This document shows, piece after piece, positions 1 to 6,537 of a stretch of DNA of 13,835 nt; position 1 is the stretch's first letter; every line of letters begins with the position of its first letter. The position numbers were made by a program, and so were the translations under genes. The stretch comes from CAYWNK01 sp047639615. GTDB lineage: Bacteria > Planctomycetota > UBA1135 > GCA-002686595. The notes beneath the pieces were generated by a model, which was not told the DNA's origin, ran no database searches, and worked only from the letters and a program-made list of their open reading frames with translations. The stretch lies in assembly GCA_047639615.1 (NCBI GenBank), contig JBLIOL010000127.1, positions 1 through 13,835 of the forward strand, read 5' to 3'.

Positions 1-864
1 GGCCGCAGCCTGCTGGAACGGCACCTGGTCGGGAGCCTGCAGGACCTGCCACCGCGGGTTAGCTCACTCCTCGGCGCCAAATTGCCCCCGGACGACCCAC
101 GTACGGACGCCATACTGGCGCGCCTATCCGAGGTGCCGGCCTGCCGCGGCTTGCAGCAACTGGACCTGAGCCGAACCTCCGCCGGCTCGGAGGGCCTGAA
201 GCATTTGGCCCGCTGGGCCTGGCTCGAGTCCCTCGACCTCTCCCATACCCAGGTCAGCCTCGAGGACCTCGCTCCCCTGAAGGATCTGCCCGAGCTGCGC
301 CAGCTCAGTCTCGACGGCACGCCCATGGGCGCCTTGGACTTCGGCGATCTTTTCGGCCAGATCGACATCCCGCCCAGCCTGCGACACCCAATCGCTGCCC
401 TGCAGCGTGGCCTGGGGCGACTGCTCGACCTGCAGCTGCTGGCCTTGGTCCTAAGTTTCGCCCTGCCAACCATGCTCGTCCCGAGTTGGCCGGCATGGAG
501 TCAGAGCAGTGTCCTGGCGGCATTGGCTGCCCTACTACTCATCCCGCTTGAAGCCCTGGGCCTAAGCCTCATGGGCAGGACCCCAGGCAAGGCCATGTTA
601 CGCGTTGCTGTCATCAGCGAGGACGCCGTCCGGCCTTCGCTCTTGCGTGGCCTGCAGCGCGCCGCATGCGTCTGGCTGCTGGGCTTTGGGGCTGGTCTGC
701 GACCCGCATCCTGGGCGGCAGCTAGTTACTGGACCCTCGCCATCGGGCGCGGCGCGAATCCCCCCTGGGACCGCGTCGCAGGAACTCGCTGCGTTCCACG
801 CCACTGCAGCGGAAAGCGGCTCTTGGCTGCCTTTGTCCTCAATCTCGCCCTGCTCGTGCTGTAG
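1..864 (+). CDS. LRR and RDD-domain membrane protein (5'-truncated by window edge)
   Basis: The frame is open from base 1 to the TAG at 862-864. A TTG at 82 could be read as a start, but the upstream codons are open and coding-like, so the gene most likely begins left of the window. The first ~100 residues visible hold leucine-rich-repeat units (LQQLDLSRT, LESLDLSHT, LRQLSLDGT), spaced about 23 residues apart as in LRRs. After them comes an RDD-family membrane domain: a hydrophobic segment with RLLDLQLLALVL, a second around SVLAALAALLLIPLEAL, then the family hallmark GRTPGKAMLRVAV and the late WDRVAGTRCV (compare the usual DR..GT). A last hydrophobic segment, FVLNLALLVL, forms the extreme C-terminus. 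RDD proteins are poorly understood membrane proteins, some linked to transport or ion homeostasis. The LRR part suggests a protein-binding role, which is inference. Family calls are fairly sure, function is not. Confidence 0.8.
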   Translation, partial: GRSLLERHLVGSLQDLPPRVSSLLGAKLPPDDPRTDAILARLSEVPACRGLQQLDLSRTSAGSEGLKHLARWAWLESLDLSHTQVSLEDLAPLKDLPELRQLSLDGTPMGALDFGDLFGQIDIPPSLRHPIAALQRGLGRLLDLQLLALVLSFALPTMLVPSWPAWSQSSVLAALAALLLIPLEALGLSLMGRTPGKAMLRVAVISEDAVRPSLLRGLQRAACVWLLGFGAGLRPASWAAASYWTLAIGRGANPPWDRVAGTRCVPRHCSGKRLLAAFVLNLALLVL

Positions 865-869
865 ACGCA

Positions 870-888
870 TCCTGACAATGATTCAGGA
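870..888 (+). terminator. Weak hairpin after the RDD gene
   Basis: TCCTGA (870-875) and TCAGGA (883-888) form a 6-bp stem with a 7-nt loop, starting 5 nt after the stop codon. There is no T-run, so if it terminates transcription it is not a classical intrinsic terminator. Confidence 0.25.
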
Positions 889-909
889 GCGACGGGCGAA
901 CCGGCGGCG

Positions 910-1075
910 CTAGCAACCCGCCCTAAAAACTCCGCATCCAGCAACAGCGCCCCTCAAAGCTCTGACTGCGTTGCACGAAGGGCCCCGAATAGCTCGCTAT
1001 GGGGGGCTTCGAGCGTCTTGCCAGAACTTCGATGGACACTATTGCTGAACGCGGACTTTTAGGGCGGGCTGCTAG
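910..1075. repeat. Long imperfect inverted repeat (hairpin element), candidate minus-strand RNA or MITE-like element
   Basis: Bases 910-966 pair with 1075-1020. Of 56 aligned positions, 45 are Watson-Crick, 10 are transitions and one is a mismatch (953/1033), with one bulged base (930). An internal loop follows, then CGAAG (976-980) with CTTCG (1007-1011), CCCC (983-986) with GGGG (1001-1004), and ATAGC/GCTAT at the tip. Every one of the 10 transitions (left positions 916, 929, 936, 938, 945, 948, 950, 956, 960, 965) gives A-C or C-A on the plus strand and G-U on the minus strand. This favours a structured minus-strand RNA, or one-sided C-to-T change on that strand. The ends carry GCTAG on both sides (909-913 and 1071-1075) with TA inside, which could instead be the target duplication of a small IS630/mariner-type element. 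The element fills most of the gap between the flanking genes and its right end overlaps the putative -10 of the next gene. Confidence 0.85.
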
Positions 1076-1078
1076 ACT
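1073..1078 (+). promoter_or_regulatory. Putative -10 element TAGACT, leaderless start of the serine hydrolase
   Basis: TAGACT lies 7 nt before the ATG at 1086, so transcription would start at or within two bases of the start codon. The same hexamer stands 5-7 nt before the start codons at 6301 and 7007. No convincing -35 is seen. Next to it GGATGC (1080-1085) and GCATCC (1093-1098) could pair and place the AUG in a 7-nt loop, if the transcript begins early enough. Confidence 0.5.
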
Positions 1079-1085
1079 CGGATGC

Positions 1086-2528
1086 ATGAAACGCATCCTT
1101 GCTGCTAGCTTCCTTGCTCTGGTGCTCCCGCTCACGCCTAGCTACGGGCAGCAGGCGCAACGGGAGGGCTATGACTACTTCCAAGCGAACCGCGAGCTGA
1201 TCCGGAACGGTGTGCAGGCCGTGCTCATGTGCAATGGTCTGTTTACTTCCGAGCGAACGCTTGAGCAGGTTTTTGCGCAGGAGTTGGCCTACTTGAAAGA
1301 TCCGGTCGGCACGAAAGAAGGCGGCGAGTATCTGATCGACCGCGAGCTCAAGGCAGTGGCGGTTGGCGGCGAGATTTCCGGAACCGTGGTGCGCGCGGTC
1401 TTTCGCAAGGGCATCGGTGCGGTTGTGATGGCGCCTGATCAGACCTTCGACGACGTCGATAGCCTTCCTGAGCTTGATCGTCCTGCGCCGGCGATTGATG
1501 CGGCGAGCCTCGCCTGGCCCAGTGGCGACCTGTTGGCCGAGAGGCCCTTGCCAAAGAGCGTCGACCCCGCAGCACTCCAGGCAGCCTCTGACTGGGCCTT
1601 CAACCGACCGAGTGCCGAGCAAGACACGCTCAGCATGATCGTCGTGCATGACGGCCACATTATTCATGAGCGCTACGCACATGGTGTGAACATGACCACC
1701 CGCACGCGCACCTGGTCCACGGCCAAGAGCATCGCGGTCACACTCTTCGGGATGCTAGTGGAAGACGAGCGCATGCAGCTCGATCAGCCGCTAGAGATTG
1801 AGTGGCTCCCGCGGCTTGCGTCGGTGGAGACCGATCCCCGGCGTCACATCACCCTGCGCCATGTGCTGAACATGTCGAGTGGTCTCTATCCGGTGGATAG
1901 CTTTGGGCTTGAGTATGCAACCGGCTCAGGCCTGGCCTACTGGGCGGGCGCGAGCTCGAGCGTTGGCGCGCGCCGCCGGGCGTTGTTACGCGAGCCGGGC
2001 ACCTTCTGGGACTACGAGAATTACGACACGCTGCTGGCTGTGCATGCCATGAAACAAGCACTCGGCAGTCAAGCCGCCTATCACGACTATCCGCGCAGCG
2101 CCCTGCTGGACCGCATCGGCATGCGCAATACATTGATTAGTACGGACCGCTTCGGCGATTTCATTTTTAGCAGCCAGGTCTACACCAATGCACGCGACCT
2201 GGCGCGCTTCGGCCTGCTCTACGTGAACGCCGGCGTGTGGCAGGGCGAACGCTTGCTTACGGAAGAGTGGATCGACTTCGTAAGGACGCCTGCGCCGGCT
2301 ACTGCGGATCGTGGCAATTTTTACGGGGGCCAATGGTGGCTCGTTCCTGACAAGCGCGAGGACGTTCCTAAGGATGCCTTCTCGACGGCGGGCAATCGCG
2401 GTCAGTTCGTGGTGGTCGTGCCCTCGCACAATGTGGTTATCGTTCGCCGCGGTCTCGACTACGGCCGACAGGGCTTTGACCGCTGGGATATGACGCGCGA
2501 GGTTCTGAAGGCCATCAGTCCGCGCTAG
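1086..2528 (+). CDS. Secreted serine hydrolase, beta-lactamase (class C / NylB-like) fold
   Basis: This 480-residue protein belongs to the penicillin-binding, class C beta-lactamase-like hydrolase family. The nucleophile motif S-T-A-K is at residues 211-214, the Tyr motif Y-E-N at 310-312, and GNRGQ at 436-440 sits where the third (KTG/HTG-like) motif is expected. Such enzymes hydrolyse esters, short amides or lactams; the substrate cannot be read from sequence. The open frame extends upstream to 999, but the ATG at 1086 starts a good signal peptide (MKRILAASFLALVLPL, likely cut near SYG|QQ), so I chose it. An N-terminal region of about 150 residues (30-180) precedes the catalytic part and makes the protein longer than NylB (about 390). 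It is followed after 57 nt by another secreted hydrolase and then a permease, pointing to a shared catabolic role. Family assignment is confident, specificity unknown. Confidence 0.88.
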   Translation: MKRILAASFLALVLPLTPSYGQQAQREGYDYFQANRELIRNGVQAVLMCNGLFTSERTLEQVFAQELAYLKDPVGTKEGGEYLIDRELKAVAVGGEISGTVVRAVFRKGIGAVVMAPDQTFDDVDSLPELDRPAPAIDAASLAWPSGDLLAERPLPKSVDPAALQAASDWAFNRPSAEQDTLSMIVVHDGHIIHERYAHGVNMTTRTRTWSTAKSIAVTLFGMLVEDERMQLDQPLEIEWLPRLASVETDPRRHITLRHVLNMSSGLYPVDSFGLEYATGSGLAYWAGASSSVGARRRALLREPGTFWDYENYDTLLAVHAMKQALGSQAAYHDYPRSALLDRIGMRNTLISTDRFGDFIFSSQVYTNARDLARFGLLYVNAGVWQGERLLTEEWIDFVRTPAPATADRGNFYGGQWWLVPDKREDVPKDAFSTAGNRGQFVVVVPSHNVVIVRRGLDYGRQGFDRWDMTREVLKAISPR

Positions 2529-2585
2529 GATGCTACGGCCTCGTACCTTCGCACCTGACCGATCTCCGACCACGCTGGAGCTACC

Positions 2586-4502
2586 GTGAGCCTTGCCACC
2601 CGAATCCCGTTCGTGCTTCTAGCGTTGTTTGCTGGCCGATCCAGAGCCGAGGCTCAGGAGAGCAGCTTCGATCAGCTGTCCAAGATCGCCACCATCGAGG
2701 AACTCGTCATGGTGCCCATGCGCGACGGCGTCGGCTTGGCCACGAACGTCTACCGCCCCAAGGGCGCTGCGGCGGGGAGCGTGCCGACGATCTTCGTCAA
2801 GACGCCCTACAACATGAACAAGTGGCGCGACGGTGAACAGCAGGTCGGTCGCTACGGAGCGATCTTGACCGCAGTCAGTCGCGGCTATGCCTACGTCAAC
2901 CAGAACGAACGCGGTCGCTACTACTCCGAAGGCGAGTGGGACATCCTTGGTCCGCCCACCACGGATGGCTATGACGCCCTGACTTGGATCGCCGCACAGG
3001 AATGGTCCAACGGCAAGGTCGGAACCATCGGCTGCTCCTCGACTGCGGAGTGGCAGATGGGTTTGGCCGCTTTGGATCACCCGGCCCACGCGGCCATGGT
3101 GCCCCAAGGCTTCGGTGCTGGGGTTGGGCGCGTTGGCGATTGGTACGAGCAGGGCAACTGGTATCGCGGAGGCGCGGAGCAGATGCTCTTCATCAGTTGG
3201 CTCTATGGGGTCCAAAACACCCAGCGACCGCGCTTTGACCGGGATACAGCGCGGGAAGACCTGGTGCGACTCTCGCGCTCTTTCGACCTGGCTCCCAACA
3301 TGCCGGACGTGGACTGGCCCACGGCCCTCTGGCACCTCCCGACCGAGGACCTCATGCGTCATGTGGGTGGGCCTAAGGGCGTCTTTGCGGATGCCACCAA
3401 TTGGGGCACGGGTGGTCGTATGATCCAGCGCACCCCCAATGATCCGGCCTGGTACAAGGGCGGCCTCTACCACGACGACTCGCCCTTTGGCGTTCCCAGC
3501 TTTTGGTTCATGTCCTGGTACGACGTCTCCATCGGGCCGAACCTGGCGCTCTTCAATCACGTGCGCGAGAACGGCTTGGACGCCGAGACCCGCGACAACC
3601 AATTCGCCATGGTCGCGCCGGTCGGACACTGTGGCTTCACGCGCGCCACAACCGACACCGTAGTCGGCGAGCGCAGCATGGGCGATGCCACCTTCGACTA
3701 TGACGCACTGATCTACGGCTGGTGGGACCACTGGCTTAAGGGCGAGGATGACGGCGCCCCGCAGGCCCTGCCCAAGGTGCGCTACTACACCATGGGCTCC
3801 AACCAGTGGAGCACCGCCGAAGCCTGGCCGCCTCTCGATACCCAGCTGGTGAGCTACTACCTGGATTCGGATGGCAGCGCCAACACCTCCAGCGGCAACG
3901 GCCGTCTCAGCACTCAGGTTCCTACTGAGGATCAGTCCGACGCCTTCGCCTACGACCCGCTGGATCCCGTTCTTTCCTACGGGGGCAATGTGTGCTGCAC
4001 CGGTGGCGCGATCAAGGCCGGGAGCTTCGATCAGCAGCAGCTAGAGGCAGAGCGTCAGGACATCCTCTGCTACACCACCGAGCCCTTCGAGGAGGGCCTC
4101 GAGGTGGCCGGGTTCATCGATGTCTTCTTGCACCTCTCCAGCGACGTGAAGGACACGGACCTGACCGTCAAGTTGATCGATGTGTATCCCGACGGCCGCG
4201 CCTACAACCTGGATGAGACCATCCAGCGCGTGCGCTATAGGGAGGGCTACCAGCAGTGGGTCTTCATGGAGCCCACCGGCGTCTATGAGATCAAGCTCGG
4301 CCCGCTCACCACGGCTAACTATTTCAAGCCCGGTCACCGCCTGCGCATCGAAGTCTCCAGCTCCAACTTCCCGCGCTTCACCCGCAACCTGAACACCGGC
4401 GGTAACAACTACGACGAGAAGGTCGGCGTCGTAGCGCACAACCGCGTGCATCACGCCGACGTGTACCCCTCACGCATCGTCCTGCCGATCCGCGGAAAGT
4501 GA
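2586..4502 (+). CDS. Secreted CocE/NonD (X-Pro dipeptidyl-peptidase S15-like) hydrolase
   Basis: The 638-residue product has the CocE/alpha-amino-acid ester hydrolase layout: a signal peptide (cut near AEA|Q, residue 23-24), an alpha/beta-hydrolase domain (~35-385) and a C-terminal jelly-roll domain of the PepX_C type (~400-635). The likely triad is Ser151 (in GTIGCSSTAEWQ), Asp313 (in MSWYDVS, matching the family WYD) and His348 (in APVGHCGF, matching the family H after P-W-S). Tyr75 in KTPYN may supply the oxyanion hole. The nucleophile elbow is unusual: most relatives read G-x-S-Y-x-G, whereas here Ser152 replaces the Tyr and the small Gly is lost. The start is GTG at 2586, preceded by GGAG at 2577-2580. 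Substrates of the family include amino-acid esters, cocaine-like esters, beta-lactam acyl groups and X-Pro peptides; which applies is unknown. Neighbours suggest peptide or amide use. Confidence 0.88.
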   Translation: MSLATRIPFVLLALFAGRSRAEAQESSFDQLSKIATIEELVMVPMRDGVGLATNVYRPKGAAAGSVPTIFVKTPYNMNKWRDGEQQVGRYGAILTAVSRGYAYVNQNERGRYYSEGEWDILGPPTTDGYDALTWIAAQEWSNGKVGTIGCSSTAEWQMGLAALDHPAHAAMVPQGFGAGVGRVGDWYEQGNWYRGGAEQMLFISWLYGVQNTQRPRFDRDTAREDLVRLSRSFDLAPNMPDVDWPTALWHLPTEDLMRHVGGPKGVFADATNWGTGGRMIQRTPNDPAWYKGGLYHDDSPFGVPSFWFMSWYDVSIGPNLALFNHVRENGLDAETRDNQFAMVAPVGHCGFTRATTDTVVGERSMGDATFDYDALIYGWWDHWLKGEDDGAPQALPKVRYYTMGSNQWSTAEAWPPLDTQLVSYYLDSDGSANTSSGNGRLSTQVPTEDQSDAFAYDPLDPVLSYGGNVCCTGGAIKAGSFDQQQLEAERQDILCYTTEPFEEGLEVAGFIDVFLHLSSDVKDTDLTVKLIDVYPDGRAYNLDETIQRVRYREGYQQWVFMEPTGVYEIKLGPLTTANYFKPGHRLRIEVSSSNFPRFTRNLNTGGNNYDEKVGVVAHNRVHHADVYPSRIVLPIRGK

Positions 4503-4536
4503 TATCCACTCCGGCACCCGGGTAAGGCAAGGCGTC

Positions 4537-5838
4537 ATGCAGATTACGAAGAAGCGGGAGAAGGCACTCGGGCGCCTTGAACTGCTGGCTATTGCCCTCG
4601 GTGGCATGGTCGGTGGCGGCATTTTCTCCATCTTGGGTGTCTCCGTCGCCAACATAGGCAACCTCACGCCGGTCGCCATCGCTATCGGCGGAGCCCTCGC
4701 GCTTGCCGCGGCATACTCCTATGTGCAGCTAGCCAAGCTGTATCGCGATGAGGGAGCCACCTACTCCTTCTTCAAGCTGACCTTTCCAGAGTCACACATG
4801 GCAGCCTCGTTGATCGGGTGGATCGTGATCTTCGGGTACATCAGCACGCTGGCGCTCTACGCCTTCACCTTTGGCGCCTACATGACCAGCGCCTTCGACC
4901 TTCCGCATCCCGGCCTCGCCACGAAGGCCGCCGCCGCTGGAGTGCTGATCTTCTTCGCCATCATAAATTTGGTCAGTGTGCGGGGCATGGGCAAGTCGGA
5001 AGACTTGATGGTCTACACCAAGCTGATCCTGCTGGCCCTGATTGCTGCTGTACTTATCAGCTACGGAGACGTCTCCAATATGGAGCCGGTCTTCGCCCCG
5101 GACCTTAGTTGGTCCATGCTTTTCATGACGGCAGCCATCACCTTCGTTGCTTTCGAGGGCTTCCAGCTAGCGATTCACGCCACGGAGGAAACCGCCGATC
5201 CAGACCGTGATATTCCCTGGGCGATCTATGCGGCTATCGCAACGGCCACGGCCGTCTACATTCTTCTGTCCGTAGCAGCCCTGATGGCGATACCCAAGAA
5301 CGAGCTGATACTCAACAAGGAATCAGCTCTTGCCGTTGGCGCCGCACGGGCGATCGGTACCCCGGGGCAGGTCATCGTTATTCTGGGCGCCGTACTCGCT
5401 TCCTGCAGCGCGATCATTGGCACGATCTTCGGTGCATCCAGGCTCATGGCAGTGATCGCCTCCGACGGCTATCTCCCGTCAATCCTGGCCCGTCGGAACA
5501 AGGACCACATTCCGGGCCCTGCCATTATCGCCATGACACTCACGGCAATCTTGATGGTGACTCTCGGAGACCTAGAGGAGCTGCTCGAGTTCAGCAGTAT
5601 CACCTTCATCATCGTCTCCCTGCTCATGGCCCATGCCAACTTCAAAAAGCGCAAGGAGACCGGGACCCCTGCGGTCTTAGCGATCGCTGCGATGATCTTC
5701 TTGGCCATCGGCATGTTCGCGATCTTCCGCTACCAGTGGCTCTTCCACATCAGGGCCTTGGCCGTAACCCTCGGCATCTACGCCGCTCTCGGGGCCGGCG
5801 CGACGACCTACGCTTGGCGTCTCAAGACTGAGAGCTGA
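4537..5838 (+). CDS. APC-superfamily amino-acid permease
   Basis: This 433-residue protein is almost entirely hydrophobic with about 12 predicted membrane segments. The first carries the unwound-helix glycine motif of the APC fold, GGMVGGGIFSILG (residues 22-34), and the segment around TFVAFEGFQLAIHATEETADPDRDIPWAI matches the conserved TM6/loop region of the AA_permease_2 family. Members import amino acids or related amines by cation symport or exchange. The ATG at 4537 lies 34 nt after the CocE-type gene and has a weak AAGG at 4529-4532, consistent with one transcript for the three genes. Import of the amino acids released by the two secreted hydrolases is a reasonable inference, though the transported substrate cannot be named. 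The stop codon is part of the downstream hairpin. Confidence 0.9.
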   Translation: MQITKKREKALGRLELLAIALGGMVGGGIFSILGVSVANIGNLTPVAIAIGGALALAAAYSYVQLAKLYRDEGATYSFFKLTFPESHMAASLIGWIVIFGYISTLALYAFTFGAYMTSAFDLPHPGLATKAAAAGVLIFFAIINLVSVRGMGKSEDLMVYTKLILLALIAAVLISYGDVSNMEPVFAPDLSWSMLFMTAAITFVAFEGFQLAIHATEETADPDRDIPWAIYAAIATATAVYILLSVAALMAIPKNELILNKESALAVGAARAIGTPGQVIVILGAVLASCSAIIGTIFGASRLMAVIASDGYLPSILARRNKDHIPGPAIIAMTLTAILMVTLGDLEELLEFSSITFIIVSLLMAHANFKKRKETGTPAVLAIAAMIFLAIGMFAIFRYQWLFHIRALAVTLGIYAALGAGATTYAWRLKTES

Positions 5839-5867
5839 TCCCCGGGTTGAGTCAGGGACCAGCTCTC
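5830..5867. terminator. Hairpin between the permease gene and ssrA, probable bidirectional terminator
   Basis: GAGAGCTG (5830-5837) pairs with CAGCTCTC (5860-5867). After one A/C mismatch the stem continues TCCC (5839-5842) with GGGA (5855-5858), leaving a 12-nt loop. It overlaps the permease stop codon and stands between two converging transcription units (permease plus, ssrA minus). The T content after it on the plus strand is only modest (ATAGCGTTGTGTT). Confidence 0.55.
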
Positions 5868-5879
5868 ATAGCGTTGTGT

Positions 5880-6241
5880 TGGTGGAGGCGGCGGGAGTCG
5901 AACCCGCGTCCTGAAGTCTGCTTCCTCGAGCGTCTACGTGTGTAGCCCACGGTTAGATCTCGTCCGGCTGAGCTCCATGGGCGATGCGCAGCTAGACCAA
6001 CCTCAGAAGTTTCTTACCGGTCTGCCCTGAGGTGCAGCTCGCCGGCCAGTCCGCTAATGACGTTCTCTGCAGGTCACGGACACTCCCGCGGAGAACGGCT
6101 ACTCGTAGGGTTTACCTAGGCAGCAAGTGCAAAGTTGTTGGCAAGTAAAGTTGCCTTCCCAAGAGGATTTTACGGGGTGACTAGGGGTCCCCGACACGCA
6201 GCTCGGGGTCGCGCGAAACCAGTCGAAACCATTGCGCCCCC
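5880..6241 (-). ncRNA. ssrA: tmRNA (transfer-messenger RNA)
   Basis: On the minus strand the 5' end reads GGGGGCGCAATGGTTTCGAC and the 3' end GGTTCGACTCCCGCC...CCTCCACCA, the classical tmRNA tRNA-like ends. GGGGGCG at 6241-6235 pairs with CCTCCGC next to the encoded ACCA at 5880-5883, giving a 7-bp acceptor stem and a length of 362 nt. It rescues stalled ribosomes with SmpB, acting first as an alanyl-tRNA and then as a short message. A pseudoknot matching PK1 can be drawn: CGGGG (6193-6189) with CCCCG (6177-6173), then CCCTAG (6186-6181) with CTTGGG (6163-6158, one U-U mismatch), followed by the tag reading frame. smpB lies upstream in the same orientation. It is a standard single-piece tmRNA, with no sign of a permuted two-piece form. 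Confidence 0.97.
6116..6142 (-). other. ssrA: tmRNA proteolysis-tag reading frame, probably ANNFALAA
   Basis: The minus strand from 6142 reads GCC AAC AAC TTT GCA CTT GCT GCC TAG, i.e. A-N-N-F-A-L-A-A and stop. The end ALAA is the protease-recognition end expected of SsrA tags. The resume codon is taken as the GCC because TACTT precedes it, comparable with the UAGUC before the E. coli resume codon (A at -4), and because it lies about 15 nt after the putative PK1. An in-frame GCA at 6154-6152 would give the longer tag ATLLANNFALAA. Confidence 0.75.
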
Positions 6242-6256
6242 TGAGTTGGGACGCAG

Positions 6257-6285
6257 AGCTTAGGCCGTCACCGGATTGGCTGCAA
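6257..6285 (-). promoter_or_regulatory. Putative ssrA promoter
   Basis: On the minus strand TTGCAG (6285-6280) and TAAGCT (6262-6257) are separated by 17 nt, a good fit to a housekeeping sigma promoter. Transcription would start near 6250, giving a leader of about 9 nt removed on maturation of tmRNA. Confidence 0.5.
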
Positions 6286-6289
6286 GGGC

Positions 6290-6295
6290 TAGACT
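6290..6295 (+). promoter_or_regulatory. TAGACT -10-like element before a small reading frame
   Basis: CTAGACTCGG here repeats the ten bases found at the serine hydrolase start (1072-1081). It stands 5 nt before the ATG at 6301. No -35 is evident. Confidence 0.3.
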
Positions 6296-6300
6296 CGGGC

Positions 6301-6537
6301 ATGCTCACGCACCTTCCTGCCGCGCTTCGAGCCTGTTTGGCTCTGGGGAGTCTCCACCCCCACGGAATCGCCCTGGCTGCACAGGAGCCTCAAGAGGAGC
6401 AAACCAATGCCCCGGTGTGCACTCTCGACTTGACCGCCCAATACTGTTCCGCGCTCGATTCTTCGGGCTGGCCAACGGTTGAATCCTGCCTCTGGCTTAC
6501 CTCAGCCCGAAGAATCGTGCGCGGCACAGTCTTCTAG
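6301..6537 (+). CDS. Possible small secreted protein (78 aa), doubtful
   Basis: An ATG at 6301 opens a 78-codon frame ending at TAG 6535-6537. Its N-terminus resembles a weak signal peptide (PAALRACLALG...HGIALAAQ, possible cut at LAA|Q) and the mature part would hold four cysteines. In favour: a TAGACT hexamer 5 nt upstream, as at two credible leaderless genes. Against: the last third of the frame is built from one arm, the loop and the other arm of a 26-bp hairpin, it runs antisense up to the end of smpB, the signal core contains Arg and His, and I recognise no family. I regard it as less likely than not to be a gene. Confidence 0.25.
   Translation: MLTHLPAALRACLALGSLHPHGIALAAQEPQEEQTNAPVCTLDLTAQYCSALDSSGWPTVESCLWLTSARRIVRGTVF
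6443..6530. repeat. 26-bp inverted repeat between smpB and ssrA
   Basis: Bases 6443-6470 pair with 6503-6530 over 28 positions with two mismatches (6448/6525 and 6455/6518). The inner 14 bp, GATTCTTCGGGCTG with its exact complement, are perfect. The 32-nt loop contains a further GCCA/TGGC stem. On the minus strand it begins 3 nt after the smpB stop, so it could terminate or stabilise the smpB mRNA, but no U-run follows on either strand. It may instead be a small mobile palindromic element. Confidence 0.85.

Noticed and set aside
910..1075. Integron attC-type recombination site
   Set aside because: The long folded strand resembles attC in shape, but the R boxes (RYYYAAC and GTTRRRY) are missing, and no integron integrase or cassette array is near.
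999..1085. Upstream extension of the serine hydrolase to base 999
   Set aside because: It would run through the right arm of the hairpin, and the ATG at 1086 starts a proper signal peptide with a -10 element close by.
2619..3731. Long antisense reading frame (370 codons) across the CocE-type gene
   Set aside because: The plus-strand protein here has catalytic motifs and domain order of a known family. Long antisense frames are common in GC-rich genes, and this one has no family features.
6099..6308. Minus-strand frame within ssrA
   Set aside because: It is the tmRNA itself read in one frame; only the short tag frame is translated.
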